Source: an uncultured Acidimicrobiaceae bacterium
Lineage (GTDB): Bacteria; Actinomycetota; Acidimicrobiia; Acidimicrobiales; Aldehydirespiratoraceae
Assembly (NCBI GenBank): GCA_913041415.1
Contig: CAJWHS010000009.1
Span: 1 to 51,300 of the forward strand
Direction: 5' to 3'
DNA length: 51,300 nt
The translations under genes and the position numbers were made by a program. Below are positions 20,184 through 28,961 of this stretch, one piece after another (position 1 is the stretch's first letter; the number at the start of each line of letters is the position of its first letter). The notes beneath the pieces were generated by a model. The model was not told where the DNA came from. It saw only the letters and a list, made by a program, of their open reading frames with translations, and made no database searches.

Positions 20184-20524
20184 TTAGCGGAGCTTTAGAA
20201 GGGCCGCGAGCTGCCACTTCGACGGATCGACACGGTACTGAGCGAAGAGCGCCTCGCTGACACGTTTCTGGACAGCTGGAGGGAGTGTCGCCCGACTTCC
20301 TGCTTGGCTCCGTCGAGCGGATCTCGTCTGGCGGTGGCGATGAGTTGCCGTTGTGCCTCGCTGACACTTGTCTGGATTGGACAGTTTGTCTTACGACTGC
20401 GGTTGAGGAGTGCTCTCAGGCAAACTGCTGTGGCTTGTTCACGACGAGGTGATTGCGAGCGATGTGGGCTAAAGAACCGCTCCACTTCTCTACTTCCGGT
20501 TAGGTCGTTACGTAGGTTTAGCCA
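20184..20524 (-). pseudogene. Possible remnant of a small gene, frameshifted
   Basis: No intact gene is seen here, but two adjacent minus-strand frames look protein-like. One is open from 20524 and includes EVERFFSPHRSQSPRREQ and VSEAQRQLIATARRDPLDG. The other ends at a TAA at 20184-20186 with VQKRVSEALFAQYRVDPSKW then QLAALLKLR. The two frames carry similar sub-motifs (IQTSVSEA...ARRDP and VQKRVSEA...YRVDP), matching a DNA direct repeat (20251-20272 and 20355-20376). A single frameshift near 20285 would join them. I do not recognise the family. It lies at the edge of the AT-richer insert, where remnants are expected. Confidence 0.28.
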
Positions 20525-20880
20525 CTAACTAGTTCAACTTTGAAATACTGACTGCGCAAAGCCAATCGCAGCATGAGCGAGGTGAACGGATGAGGCTGGT
20601 CCTGACTTAGTCATGATCAAAGTTGGCTGGACTCGGACGACCAATGCTCGGGATCCCGGCGGCGACGTCGACTGACTTCTATTCACCACGCGGGAGCTGA
20701 ATGCCGTCGATGGGTAGAAAACAGCTGAGTTTTTCGCCATTGATTACTCACCACGAATCAAAAAATCAGTGATCTAGATTCACAGCAGTAACTGACGAGG
20801 GAAGGCCACCGGATGCTCTCAGATTTGGCGCTCTTTGTATCGCAGCGGCGACAAGCTCGCTTCACTTGTATTTTCTTGCG
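20525..20880. other. Gene-poor AT-richer stretch
   Basis: No convincing gene. The only open frame of note is a 68-codon minus-strand frame (20534-20740) starting MAKNSAVF, with no recognisable domain and a serine/valine-rich composition that could be chance. The bases around 20740-20790 are markedly AT-rich (an A-run at 20759-20765), unlike the surrounding chromosome. Confidence 0.4.
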
Positions 20881-22965
20881 CTATTCGAAGACGCCAGTCT
20901 CTTGCATCTCGTTCCAAAGCCAACCAGCACTGGCTTTTGCAAAGTCGACTGACAAATGGTTTGTGTCCTTTCGTATAACAACCCCTTCAATTATGGCAGG
21001 ACACCCCCCGGAGTCACTGCAAGCAAGAAGCGGGTTTGGGTCTGCGGAGAAGGCACCTGAGTGATCGCGTGCGAGCGACTGAATTATCTCTTTCTCAGGG
21101 GTTGGAGGACGGGGTAGAATCTCGCATTCGTCAATGAAACGAGCTCCGGATAGACAATCAAGGGGATCTGTGGTCACCTCGGTGAGTGGCTCAATGATCA
21201 GAATGGGTATGCCTAAGGTTTCGAGTTGCTTGATGGTTTCAGTCGCAGTAAGCCGGAAAAGCTCAGGCCCACTCTGCGAAGGGAATGAGACCGAACTCCT
21301 TGGCCGAATGTGCCCGCCACCTCGGCTCGCCACGATCACGAGGTCAGGTTCAATCGACGACAACTGGCCACCCCAGGTCATCGCATCTCGCTCGACGCAC
21401 GCCTCAAACCATTGTCCCAACTCGCTCGTTATGAGAGTCGCAGGCCATGGGCAACCAAAGGAGACTTTCATCTGCAACTCAAAGGCGTGCTCTTGAGCAA
21501 GCGCTCGCAAGGCAGGAACCCACTGTCCAGCGTGACTGTCACCCAAGATCAACACTCTGGGTCCTGCGCCAGCCTCAACTAGACAATCAGATCCGAGAGG
21601 GTCTTCGCATCGGGCGCGTGGGCCAGACCCAAAGTTCTCTTTGATTGAAATCCAGTCGAGATCGGGGACCTCTTGCCGCGGCAAGGAGCCAGATTGGAGA
21701 CTGTCTACCTCCACCGCGTCGCTGAGATCAGCGGTTTGGTTCGCGGCAGGTGGCGTCAAAGGTGCATTCGACATTGCCGGGCGAATTTGCGGTGGACTGT
21801 CGCTTTGAAGAACCGTCGGTGCAGCAACGAGTCCGACCGCTAAAGCCGTTGCAACACAAGCAACTCCCACGAGTCCATTTCTCGAATCAAGCCGTAAAGA
21901 CCGCCGAACGGGGGTCTCGATGATCGCGTAACTCAAAGCGGCCATCGCAGTTCCTAAAGTTGCACTAACCAAAGCCGCGGCTATGGGCTCAAGCAAGAGT
22001 TGGCGTTGGGCGAGCACAAGGATGGGCCAGTGCCAGAGGTAGGTACCGTAAGAGATCTGGCCCAGATAGGTAACCGGTGAAGACCCTAGAACTCGCAACG
22101 AAGGGCCTACCCCTGCCTCAAGTCCGAACAAGATTGCAACGGCGAGCGCTGTTGCCGTGAATCCACGAGTCGAGACCGACATCGAAAGGAGATCGGTTGA
22201 TAACGCGAGGTAGAGGAGGAGCAACACTGGAACGATCGCGGGCGACCAAACCCGCGCCCGACGACCGAGGGGCTCTCGCCACAGCCAGGCTGCCAAACCG
22301 ATACCTGCAATTATCTGATAAATCCGAGCGTCAGTGCCCCAATAAGCGCGGCTGGAGTCCGCTGATGCCCAATACAGCTGTAGAACAACTCCACAAATAA
22401 GAGATATCCCAATTGCCGAAGTAATTAGCCAGCGATGGCGGATGCGTAGCATAGCTAGAGCTACGATGGGAAAGACGAGGTAAAACTGCTCCTCGATAGC
22501 GAGTGACCAGAAATGCAGAAATGGGCTGGGAGCGTCATCGGCGGCGAAGTAGTTGCCCTCGTCGGCAATGAAGTGCCAATTCGCAAACCAAAGTGACGCC
22601 GCCCTTGCATCGGGAACAAGGTCGACTCGATCAAGTGGATTCGTGATGAGAAGTGCACCCACTGCCGTGCCGATGATCGCAAGGCATGCAGCTGGGAGTA
22701 GGCGGCGGGCGCGGCGTGCATAGAACCTTGCAAAACGAAACTCCCCAGTCTCGTGCAACTGTTGAAGAATCACATTTGTAATGAGAAAGCCAGAGAGGAC
22801 GAAGAACAGATCGACACCGATGAAACCGCCTTGAAGATGCGCAAGCCCAGCGTGGAAACCCACAACTAGGTAGACAGCAAGCGCGCGAAGACCGTCAATT
22901 GCTGGCCGATGGCTCCAACTATTTGCTGGAGACCCAACGAAAGCTGTTTGCCCTCTAAGTCTCAT
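20881..22965 (-). CDS. OafA/YrhL-type membrane acyltransferase with C-terminal SGNH domain
   Basis: Transfers acyl (often O-acetyl) groups to surface polysaccharide or peptidoglycan. 694 residues. Residues about 18-370 are the acyltransferase-3 membrane domain: RPAIDGLRALAV, then the His in GFHAG, GGFIGVDLFFVLSGFLIT and RFYARRARRLLPA, with about ten helices; FWSLAIEEQFYLVFP is diagnostic. Residues about 470-694 are an SGNH-hydrolase-like domain: ILGDSHAGQW holds the catalytic Ser, and DTNHLS gives the Asp-x-x-His near the C-terminus. Base composition and codon use are visibly more AT-rich than the neighbours, and the gene is flanked by gene-poor DNA, which suggests horizontal transfer. Confidence 0.93.
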   Translation of the reverse strand: MRLRGQTAFVGSPANSWSHRPAIDGLRALAVYLVVGFHAGLAHLQGGFIGVDLFFVLSGFLITNVILQQLHETGEFRFARFYARRARRLLPAACLAIIGTAVGALLITNPLDRVDLVPDARAASLWFANWHFIADEGNYFAADDAPSPFLHFWSLAIEEQFYLVFPIVALAMLRIRHRWLITSAIGISLICGVVLQLYWASADSSRAYWGTDARIYQIIAGIGLAAWLWREPLGRRARVWSPAIVPVLLLLYLALSTDLLSMSVSTRGFTATALAVAILFGLEAGVGPSLRVLGSSPVTYLGQISYGTYLWHWPILVLAQRQLLLEPIAAALVSATLGTAMAALSYAIIETPVRRSLRLDSRNGLVGVACVATALAVGLVAAPTVLQSDSPPQIRPAMSNAPLTPPAANQTADLSDAVEVDSLQSGSLPRQEVPDLDWISIKENFGSGPRARCEDPLGSDCLVEAGAGPRVLILGDSHAGQWVPALRALAQEHAFELQMKVSFGCPWPATLITSELGQWFEACVERDAMTWGGQLSSIEPDLVIVASRGGGHIRPRSSVSFPSQSGPELFRLTATETIKQLETLGIPILIIEPLTEVTTDPLDCLSGARFIDECEILPRPPTPEKEIIQSLARDHSGAFSADPNPLLACSDSGGCPAIIEGVVIRKDTNHLSVDFAKASAGWLWNEMQETGVFE

Positions 22966-23200
22966 CCTTAATTTTCATTCCGAACAGCAATCTCAAGCGA
23001 TCGCGCAGATCCTCAAGCTCACTAGAGCTGGAGAGTTCTCGACTAGGTGCCCTCTCGTGGAAAAAGAATGTTGATGAATTAGCTCTAGACGCGAAACAGG
23101 CCTCGAAATAGCAGTACCGAGAGAGCGCGCCCGCCTCTAACGATTTAGATCGCCAGGCCGAACCTAGCTGCAACTTGAAAAAGTTCCTTCGTGGGAAAAT
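22955..23200 (-). pseudogene. Possible 3' remnant of an unrecognised gene upstream of the acyltransferase
   Basis: A minus-strand frame is open from 23200 to a TAG that overlaps the acyltransferase start by 11 bases (GATGAGACTTAG). It reads FFKLQLGSAWRSKSL, YCYFEACFASRANS and ends ELEDLRDRLRLLFGMKIKDET. The charged, Leu-patterned end looks like a real helical C-terminus. Only a TTG is available as an early start and there is no ribosome site, so I read it as the tail of a decayed gene rather than an intact one. The family is not recognised. A chance open frame is a real alternative. Confidence 0.25.
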
Positions 23201-23676
23201 TTAGGTTGTCTGGCCAGCGACTTTTCCCACCGGAATTTCTAGGTGCTGGTCGCCGCCTCATGACCGGATGAGAATTGGGCGGCCGTGCATGGCTCTCTAT
23301 TCGTTAGAGCGTTGGAAACGAGCATGGCTCAGGGGCGATCTGTGCTTTGCATGTCGCCCGTAACGCCTGCCCCTGAGCTAGCCCAACTTAGAGCTGGCAG
23401 CACCAAACTTGGTCGAAGTGTCGGTGCAACTGCCCCAGCGTCATGAGTCGGATAGTCAAAGTCGACCAAAGCAAGTGGCTTTTAGGCGGAGGACATCCAC
23501 TTAATCGATCGATGTTTGCTCGCAGTAACGTCCCGACTGTGCTGGACCTGAATCTGGAATGCCCAGTGACGCAAGACGAAGGCTCGGGGCTGGCCAACCG
23601 CCGTCAGCACCGAGCGCTCTGAGGGGGGTATGGCTCAATACCGCCGAAGTGCTTCGCAGCGGTCGCTCTGGCACCG
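23201..23676. other. Gene-poor stretch at the right edge of the AT-richer insert
   Basis: No gene with family features is visible on either strand. The open frames are short, start inside nonconserved sequence and have no ribosome sites. It contains the inverted repeats listed separately (23327-23378). It ends at the stop codon of the thiolase-like gene. Confidence 0.45.
23327..23378. repeat. Long-stem inverted repeat with a competing inner hairpin
   Basis: GCTCAGGGGC (23327-23336) and GCCCCTGAGC (23369-23378) are perfect 10-base complements. An inner pair, GGGCGA (23333-23338) and TCGCCC (23354-23359), overlaps the left arm, so the two hairpins cannot form together. No T-run follows on either strand, so it is not a simple terminator. 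Function unknown; it could be a structured RNA, a mobile-element end or a protein-binding site. Confidence 0.5.
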
Positions 23677-25137
23677 TTAGGGACAAAACTCGCCGCCCGC
23701 CACCGAGACCGTGGTGCCGACGAGTTCCTCGCTGACCGCTGCGCGGAGGATTGCCCGATCTGACGAGTTCGCCCACAGCCGACCGCGGCCGTCTACGAAC
23801 CGGCAGATCGCCACGGCCCGGGTGGGCCCCGACCGTTCGTACTCGACCGTGATCCCGTCGATCACGGCGTCGCCGGCTGCGTCGTCATCGGCGCGGGGTA
23901 CCTGATCTCCGACGGACTCAGCGGTTCGGGTGAGCACCAGTTCGTCGGGCGGGCTGCTGCTGAACACACCGAGTGCGTGTTTGGTCGCATGCCCGCCGTT
24001 GCCCTGCACGAGCCCGAGTTCGCCGGGATGCTCACGAAGTCGGCGGACCATTGCGATCAAGGCTTGCCCGGCAGCAAAGTTGAGCGGTGCGCCCATGAAG
24101 CCGAGACCGCCTGCCACGGTCAACTCTCGTCCAGGGTCAAGGCCCATCGCCTCGGCGGTGTAGGCCACCATCGAGGGAAAGCAGCCATAGAGGTCGATGT
24201 GATCAAGGGTGGCGAGGTCCCCCCAGCGCTCCCGGAGCGCAGCGACGGCGTTGTCGAGGCCGGGCACGCGTGCGATGTCGGCTCGGGTCAAGAAATTGTC
24301 GGAGTCGGCGGTGGTGACCAGGTCGCGCAGATACACCCGATGGTCGGCGGGCACGCCGAGCGCCTCGGCCTGTTTGTGGGTCGTGAGGATGAGGGCGCCA
24401 CCATGATCGACGGTGTTGTTGGCGCACATCGCCTTCGTGTACGGCCACGACACCATCCGGTTGGTGGGGGAGGGCTCGCGGATCTCGTCGGCGTTCATCG
24501 CATCGACGTCGAGGTCGGGGTTTGTGGCGGCGACTGCGGAATACCCGGCCCAGAGTGCCGCCGCAGCGTTGCGGGCCTCGTCGAGTGTGTGACCAGCCGC
24601 GGCGCGGCGGGCACTGTCGAAGACGGCGTAGGTGTTCCGAGGGAGTTCACCGCCGCGAGCGGCGTCGGCGTTGGCGCCCATCGTCAGTGCGGCCCCCCAC
24701 GCCGCCGGCTCTTCGATCGGTGATTCCCTGATCAACGCGGGGCTCGGAAGGCCGGCCTTGCGGAGCGCGGCGCGGGTGAGGCCCGTCTCACCGCCGACCA
24801 TCACGATCATGTCGGCCTCGCCCCGAGCCAACCGGTCGCCCAGTTCTCCGACGAAGGCGATCGGCGTATTGCCGCCCCAGGTGGTGAGCACCGAGGTCGC
24901 CGAGGCGGGGATCCCGATCGCGTCGCCGATTGCCCGCCCAGGGTTCGGGTGGCGGAACAAGCCGGCGACGACCCCTACGAGATCGATTGACGAGGCATCG
25001 ATACCGGCGTCGGCGACAGCGGCGGCAGCGGCACGGGTCATCAACTGGATCGGGTCGGTGGGGTTGTCGAGATCGGGTGCGGTATTGACGATCTGGGCGC
25101 GACCCACGATGACGGGCGTTCGAGCGGGAACGGGCAT
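23677..25137 (-). CDS. Thiolase-like / acetyl-CoA acetyltransferase-like protein lacking the usual nucleophilic Cys
   Basis: 486 residues with a thiolase fold: TPVIVGRAQ at the N-terminus, ADMIVMVGGE, and a C-terminal GNGGHATKHALGVFS block that holds the thiolase His. Where canonical thiolases have the acyl-accepting Cys (near residue 88) this one reads TTWGGNTP. LYGCFPSMV provides a different conserved Cys. About 100 extra residues at the C-terminus, including EYERSGPTRAVAICR, form an OB-like appended domain. This pattern is known for a subgroup of actinobacterial SCP2-type thiolase homologues of uncertain reaction. Divergent from an SDR gene 41 bases away. Confidence 0.85.
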   Translation of the reverse strand: MPVPARTPVIVGRAQIVNTAPDLDNPTDPIQLMTRAAAAAVADAGIDASSIDLVGVVAGLFRHPNPGRAIGDAIGIPASATSVLTTWGGNTPIAFVGELGDRLARGEADMIVMVGGETGLTRAALRKAGLPSPALIRESPIEEPAAWGAALTMGANADAARGGELPRNTYAVFDSARRAAAGHTLDEARNAAAALWAGYSAVAATNPDLDVDAMNADEIREPSPTNRMVSWPYTKAMCANNTVDHGGALILTTHKQAEALGVPADHRVYLRDLVTTADSDNFLTRADIARVPGLDNAVAALRERWGDLATLDHIDLYGCFPSMVAYTAEAMGLDPGRELTVAGGLGFMGAPLNFAAGQALIAMVRRLREHPGELGLVQGNGGHATKHALGVFSSSPPDELVLTRTAESVGDQVPRADDDAAGDAVIDGITVEYERSGPTRAVAICRFVDGRGRLWANSSDRAILRAAVSEELVGTTVSVAGGEFCP

Positions 25138-25178
25138 TCGCGTAGGGTAGGAGCGTCTGTTCTCCTAGAGGAAGTCTC

Positions 25179-25982
25179 GTGCCTGTCTCCGCCGACCAAT
25201 TGATGCTCACCGACCGAATCTCGGTGGTGACCGGCGCCGCCCAGGGCATCGGCGAGGCAACGGCATTGGCGCTCGCGTCGCTCGGCGCCGACGTTGCGAT
25301 CTGCGACCGACAGGCCGATGGGCTCGCTGAAACCGCCGCGGCGATCGAAGCCACGGGCCGTCGGGTACTCGCCGACGTGTTCGACCTGCGCGATGCCGAT
25401 TCGGTCGAGTCGTTCATGGCCCGAGCGGCCCGCGAACTCGGCCCGATCGACATCCTGGTCAACAATGTCGGCGGTGGTTTCCACGCCGAGTTCGCCGACG
25501 TGTCACCAAAGGGCGAGGCGGCGCTCATCGCCGAGAACTTCAGCACCGTGACCAACGGTGTGCGTTCGGCGCTGGACCGTCTGGCCGACGGCGCTGCGAT
25601 CGTGAACGTCACGTCGGTCGAGGCCTACCACGCCGCCCCCGGCTTTGGGATCTACGCCGCTATGAAGGCCGCGGTCGAGCAATTCACGAAGACGCTGGCC
25701 CTCGAACTCGGCGGCCGAGGCGTCCGGGTCAACTGTGTCGCGCCGGACATGATCCCGACGCCCGGCGACGCCGGCCTTGCTGCGGACAGCTCCGCCATGT
25801 CGACCGAGCACCACCCGACACCGCTCCGCCGGATGGGGTCGACCGATGAGTGCGCAGCGGTGATCGCGTTCCTGGCGTCGGATCTGGCGTCGTTCGTAAC
25901 GGGCGCATCGATCCCTGTCGATGGCGGCACCGTCGCTGGTGCGGCCTGGAAGGTCGGTCTCGACGGCACGTTCCGGATGTAG
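25179..25982 (+). CDS. Short-chain dehydrogenase/reductase
   Basis: 267-residue classical SDR: VVTGAAQGIGEATA, CDRQADGL (Asp after strand 2 suggests NAD preference), VNNVGGG and YAAMKAAVEQF with the catalytic Tyr and Lys. The C-terminal block FVTGASIPVDGGTVAG is standard. The start is GTG at 25179, chosen because GAGGAAG ends 4 bases before it; the next ATG (25203) would remove family-typical N-terminal residues and has no ribosome site. Divergent from the thiolase-like gene, which suggests a shared acyl-CoA or ketone pathway. Substrate unknown. Confidence 0.9.
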   Translation: MPVSADQLMLTDRISVVTGAAQGIGEATALALASLGADVAICDRQADGLAETAAAIEATGRRVLADVFDLRDADSVESFMARAARELGPIDILVNNVGGGFHAEFADVSPKGEAALIAENFSTVTNGVRSALDRLADGAAIVNVTSVEAYHAAPGFGIYAAMKAAVEQFTKTLALELGGRGVRVNCVAPDMIPTPGDAGLAADSSAMSTEHHPTPLRRMGSTDECAAVIAFLASDLASFVTGASIPVDGGTVAGAAWKVGLDGTFRM

Positions 25983-26003
25983 TCGCCCCGGCAGTCGCCG
26001 GAG

Positions 26004-26813
26004 TCAGCGCTTCAGGCGATCCCGCACCACGACCGACTGGCTGGCGATCGCCTGGAGATTGCCCTGATCGTCCCAGATCCGGAGCTGGCCATGCCCGAAC
26101 CCGTTGGCGATCCCGCCGGCCTCGATGTCGAGCAGATACCACTCGCTCGGCCGGACATCGATGATCCGCAGCGTGTTGTCGAGGCTGTTCGATCCGACTG
26201 GCTGTGACGCGACGTTGGAGATGCCCATTGGGACGAAGTCGCCGAACACTGCGAGGGTCGCGGCGCTGTTGCCGACACCATCGGGCGGCTTGGTCCAGAC
26301 ACACAGCCGGCCCGGGCCGTGGCCGGTAGGACCGCCCAGCTTCTTGCCAGTCGTCGGCGCGAACCGTTGGTCGAGGTGCTTGCCGAGTGAATCCTGGTCG
26401 TAGTCGTACCCTCGGGGCCGACACGCATCGGGCGAACGGACATCGGGGGGTGTCGGCCACGTCTCGGTCAGGTCGAGTTCGCGCCTCCCGAGCGCAGCGT
26501 TGACCGTGATGATCTCGCGATCGCCGACGCGGCCGATCACGCGGGCCTGAGTGGTGTAGCGGCCCGAGACCGAGACGTGGACGTCGAGATCCATCGTCTC
26601 GCCGACCTTGGCGAAGTCGAGGTACTGGGCGGTCGCCCAGACGACGGGCCGCTCGGTGGTCTCCTCGAGCGCAGTGGTGGCTGCGGCGAGACCGGCCCCG
26701 CCAAACAGGAAGATCTCCCGGACGCTCAGTCGGGGGATGACGGGCAGATACCACCGGTGCGGATTGTGCGTGGCCTCGAGGCCGAGCCACTCGCGCGGTG
26801 TGAGTCCGCTCAT
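26004..26813 (-). CDS. Acyl-CoA thioesterase II-like (double hotdog, TesB-like)
   Basis: Predicted hydrolysis of acyl-CoA to free acid and CoA. 269 residues from the ATG at 26813, which overlaps the stop of the upstream hydrolase (ATGA); longer frames add only Arg/His-rich out-of-family sequence. Two hotdog halves are visible: IFLFGGAGLAAATTALEETT with VVWATAQYLDFAKVGE in the first, and SLDNTLRIIDVRPSEWYLLDIEAGGIANGFGHGQLRIWDDQGNL in the second, which matches the TesB end pattern '.D.....G.....rd..G.l'. Last gene of the six-gene minus-strand run. Confidence 0.85.
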   Translation of the reverse strand: MSGLTPREWLGLEATHNPHRWYLPVIPRLSVREIFLFGGAGLAAATTALEETTERPVVWATAQYLDFAKVGETMDLDVHVSVSGRYTTQARVIGRVGDREIITVNAALGRRELDLTETWPTPPDVRSPDACRPRGYDYDQDSLGKHLDQRFAPTTGKKLGGPTGHGPGRLCVWTKPPDGVGNSAATLAVFGDFVPMGISNVASQPVGSNSLDNTLRIIDVRPSEWYLLDIEAGGIANGFGHGQLRIWDDQGNLQAIASQSVVVRDRLKR

Positions 26814-27625
26814 CGGAGGTTGGCCCGAATCTCGGTGGCGGCGCGTGCCGGATGAGTGAACGGCCCGAAGTGGGTCTCGCCTTCCCACGCGACAAGGCGG
26901 GCGGAGTCGATTCCGTCGGCCACCATCGGGGCGACCGTCGCAGGTGGCGCCCCGTCGGTCGACGCGATCACGGTGATGTCGGCATCGATGCCGCCGAGGC
27001 GCCCGTAGACCTCGTAGTCGACGCTTTCGAAGGTGCGGGCCTCACTCTCGGGCGTGCACTTGAGCGTGACCCCCTCCGGCGACGGTGTGAAGCCGTGGCG
27101 GACATAGTCGTCGAGCACGGCAGGGTCGACCGCTGAAAACGGTGGGCGCGATCCGTAACGCTCAAGCACGGCCTCGATGGTGTCGAAGCTGGCCCGACGG
27201 TTACGGGCAACGACAGACATGGTGCTCGGGTTGTCGCCCATCGGGGGGAAGACGATCGGCTCGAAGAGCCAAGCGGTGCGGATCGTGCCGGGCCGACGGA
27301 GTTCGGTGGCGAGCACGGTGGCGCCGCCCATCGAGTGACCGACGAAGTCGACCGGCTCTTCGATGTCGAGTGCGTCAAGCACAGCGCAGAGGTCGTCGGC
27401 CATGCCGCTCCAGTGGAAACGGTCGTCCGCGGGGACGTTGCTGTCGCCGTGGGCCCGAAGATCGGGTGCCCAACAGTGGCGGATGTCGCCGAGTCGCTCG
27501 GCGATGCGGGTGTAGCACCGGCCATGGAAGCCGGTGGCGTGCACGAAAATGAGCGGTGGTCCTCCGCCACCGAGATCATGGATGGCGAGCTCGACGTCGT
27601 CGCTGGAGCTCGCGTGGAGTGTCAC
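26810..27625 (-). CDS. Alpha/beta hydrolase
   Basis: 271 residues from a GTG at 27625 that overlaps the stop of the upstream gene (GTGA). The frame continues upstream but with low-complexity Arg-rich sequence inside the neighbour. PPLIFVHATGFHGRCY is the oxyanion segment, DLRAHGDS follows strand 4, the nucleophile elbow is VGHSMGGA (Ser98) and the C-terminal ETHFGPF provides His252. Typical of actinobacterial ester or ring-cleavage-product hydrolases. Located between an AhpD-like gene and a thioesterase gene in a coupled run, consistent with a catabolic role; substrate unknown. Confidence 0.9.
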   Translation of the reverse strand: MTLHASSSDDVELAIHDLGGGGPPLIFVHATGFHGRCYTRIAERLGDIRHCWAPDLRAHGDSNVPADDRFHWSGMADDLCAVLDALDIEEPVDFVGHSMGGATVLATELRRPGTIRTAWLFEPIVFPPMGDNPSTMSVVARNRRASFDTIEAVLERYGSRPPFSAVDPAVLDDYVRHGFTPSPEGVTLKCTPESEARTFESVDYEVYGRLGGIDADITVIASTDGAPPATVAPMVADGIDSARLVAWEGETHFGPFTHPARAATEIRANLR

Positions 27626-28140
27626 CGGTCGCCCTCGTTCACGAAGTAGTGCCCGGCGTCGTCGGCCTCCACGCCGAGCACGGTGAAGAAGCGGCCATTG
27701 CCGAGCGTCATCGCACACAGCGCTGTGAGCTCGATCACCTCGACGTCGGTGAAGTGATTGCGGAGGTCAGCCATGAACGTGTCATCGAGTCGGTGATGGT
27801 CCGACGCGAAGCGGTCGGCGAACTCGCCGGCGAGTCGTTCGCGTTCGTTGAGGTCGCCGAGGGTGTGCACGCCACCAAGATCACAGGCGACGACGACTTG
27901 GACCGTCGCCTCGTCGAAGCCGTCCTCTGTCGCATGGGCGGAGCGGGTGTTCAGACAGACGGGACAACCATTCGCTGCGGCGATGCGAAGCCGCGCCACC
28001 TCCCGGACCCGCGGTGGAAGCGAGGTCTTCTCGTAGATCGCTGCTGAATAGGCGCCCATGCCCATGGCGACGTCGAGCTGCATCATCAGCAGGCGCTCTC
28101 GCTCTAGTCCGGAGCCGTCGGGAACATCGATGCGAGCCAT
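27622..28140 (-). CDS. Carboxymuconolactone decarboxylase / AhpD-like family protein
   Basis: 172-residue helical protein. AAANGCPVCLNTRSAHA carries the Cys59-x-x-Cys62 pair and His69 that define the AhpD-type redox-active subgroup, so a peroxidase-reductase role is more likely than lactone decarboxylation. LPPRVREVARLRIA before it and VEVIELTALCAM after it are the other family blocks. The stop overlaps the GTG of the next hydrolase. Often found next to catabolic hydrolases in actinobacteria. The actual reductant or peroxide partner is not encoded here. Confidence 0.92.
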   Translation of the reverse strand: MARIDVPDGSGLERERLLMMQLDVAMGMGAYSAAIYEKTSLPPRVREVARLRIAAANGCPVCLNTRSAHATEDGFDEATVQVVVACDLGGVHTLGDLNERERLAGEFADRFASDHHRLDDTFMADLRNHFTDVEVIELTALCAMTLGNGRFFTVLGVEADDAGHYFVNEGDR

Positions 28141-28149
28141 CGGGCGAGC

Positions 28150-28959
28150 CTAGGTCGGAGCGCTGTTTCGTCCACGATCGAACACGAGGACGACCCAGCC
28201 ATCCTCGCCGAGGCGGTCGGTGGGCACCCGGCCATAAAGCCGTGCTGCTCGCTCGGCCTGCTCACCGTCGAGGATTCCGGCGACGATCAGTATGGGAACG
28301 TCGAGACGTTGGACCGCAAGGGCGACGGATTCGTGGATGTCGATCGTGACGTTGAGCAGAGCGACATCAGGCGGTTCGTCGCCGCTGATGTCGGCGATGT
28401 TGCTGATACGCACATCGACGCGTTCGCTGACGCCGTTGGCGATGGCGTTCGCCCGGACGGCAGGTGCTGCCGCGGGGTCGAGGTCGATCCCGATCACGTC
28501 GGCGCCGAGCCGGGCTGCGGCGATTGCGAGAACGCCGCTCCCGGTTCCGAGGTCGACGACGCAGTCGCCGGGCCCGATGTGCTCGGCGAGCGCGGTCAAC
28601 ATCAGACGGGTCGTCGGGTGACTGCCGCTGCCGAAGGCATGCCCCGGGTCGATCACCAGATCGACGAACCGGCCGGTGGGATCCGGATCGATCCATGGTG
28701 GACGAACGTGGAAGCGGCCCGCCCGGTAGTCGGCTGCGTGGTCCCGCCAGCTGTCGAGTCCGGTCGTGTCGGCGACGTCCTCCGCCCATCCACTATGCCG
28801 GAGGGCCACCGAGGCAGCAGTGCCGGTGTCGGTGAACGCAGCTCGGATCAAGCGGTCGGTCTCCTCCACGCCGACAGCACCAGCACGCCAGAGGTCGTCG
28901 ACGAGAAGTTCAGTGGTTGAGTCGTTGCCAGGCCGGACGATCGTGACCAGGTGATGCAC
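28150..28959 (-). CDS. prmA: PrmA-like 50S ribosomal protein L11 methyltransferase
   Basis: SAM-dependent methyltransferase expected to trimethylate ribosomal protein L11. 269 residues from a GTG start only 2 bases after the stop of the PAC2 gene. The PrmA-specific block is DPGHAFGSGSHPTTRLML (residues 104-121; most PrmA have GTGTH). The SAM motif I is VVDLGTGSGVLA (about 135-146) followed by GIDLDPAA, then LLNVTIDIHES in place of the usual 'NI' post-II motif. The N-terminal substrate domain is shorter than in E. coli PrmA, so the target could differ. Its place inside a catabolic-type run is unusual. Confidence 0.85.
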   Translation of the reverse strand: MHHLVTIVRPGNDSTTELLVDDLWRAGAVGVEETDRLIRAAFTDTGTAASVALRHSGWAEDVADTTGLDSWRDHAADYRAGRFHVRPPWIDPDPTGRFVDLVIDPGHAFGSGSHPTTRLMLTALAEHIGPGDCVVDLGTGSGVLAIAAARLGADVIGIDLDPAAAPAVRANAIANGVSERVDVRISNIADISGDEPPDVALLNVTIDIHESVALAVQRLDVPILIVAGILDGEQAERAARLYGRVPTDRLGEDGWVVLVFDRGRNSAPT

Positions 28960-28961
28960 CC

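Noticed and set aside
20534-20740. Minus-strand 68-codon frame starting MAKNSAVF in the AT-richer insert
   Set aside because: No recognisable domain, no convincing ribosome site and low-complexity composition; noted only as part of the gene-poor stretch.
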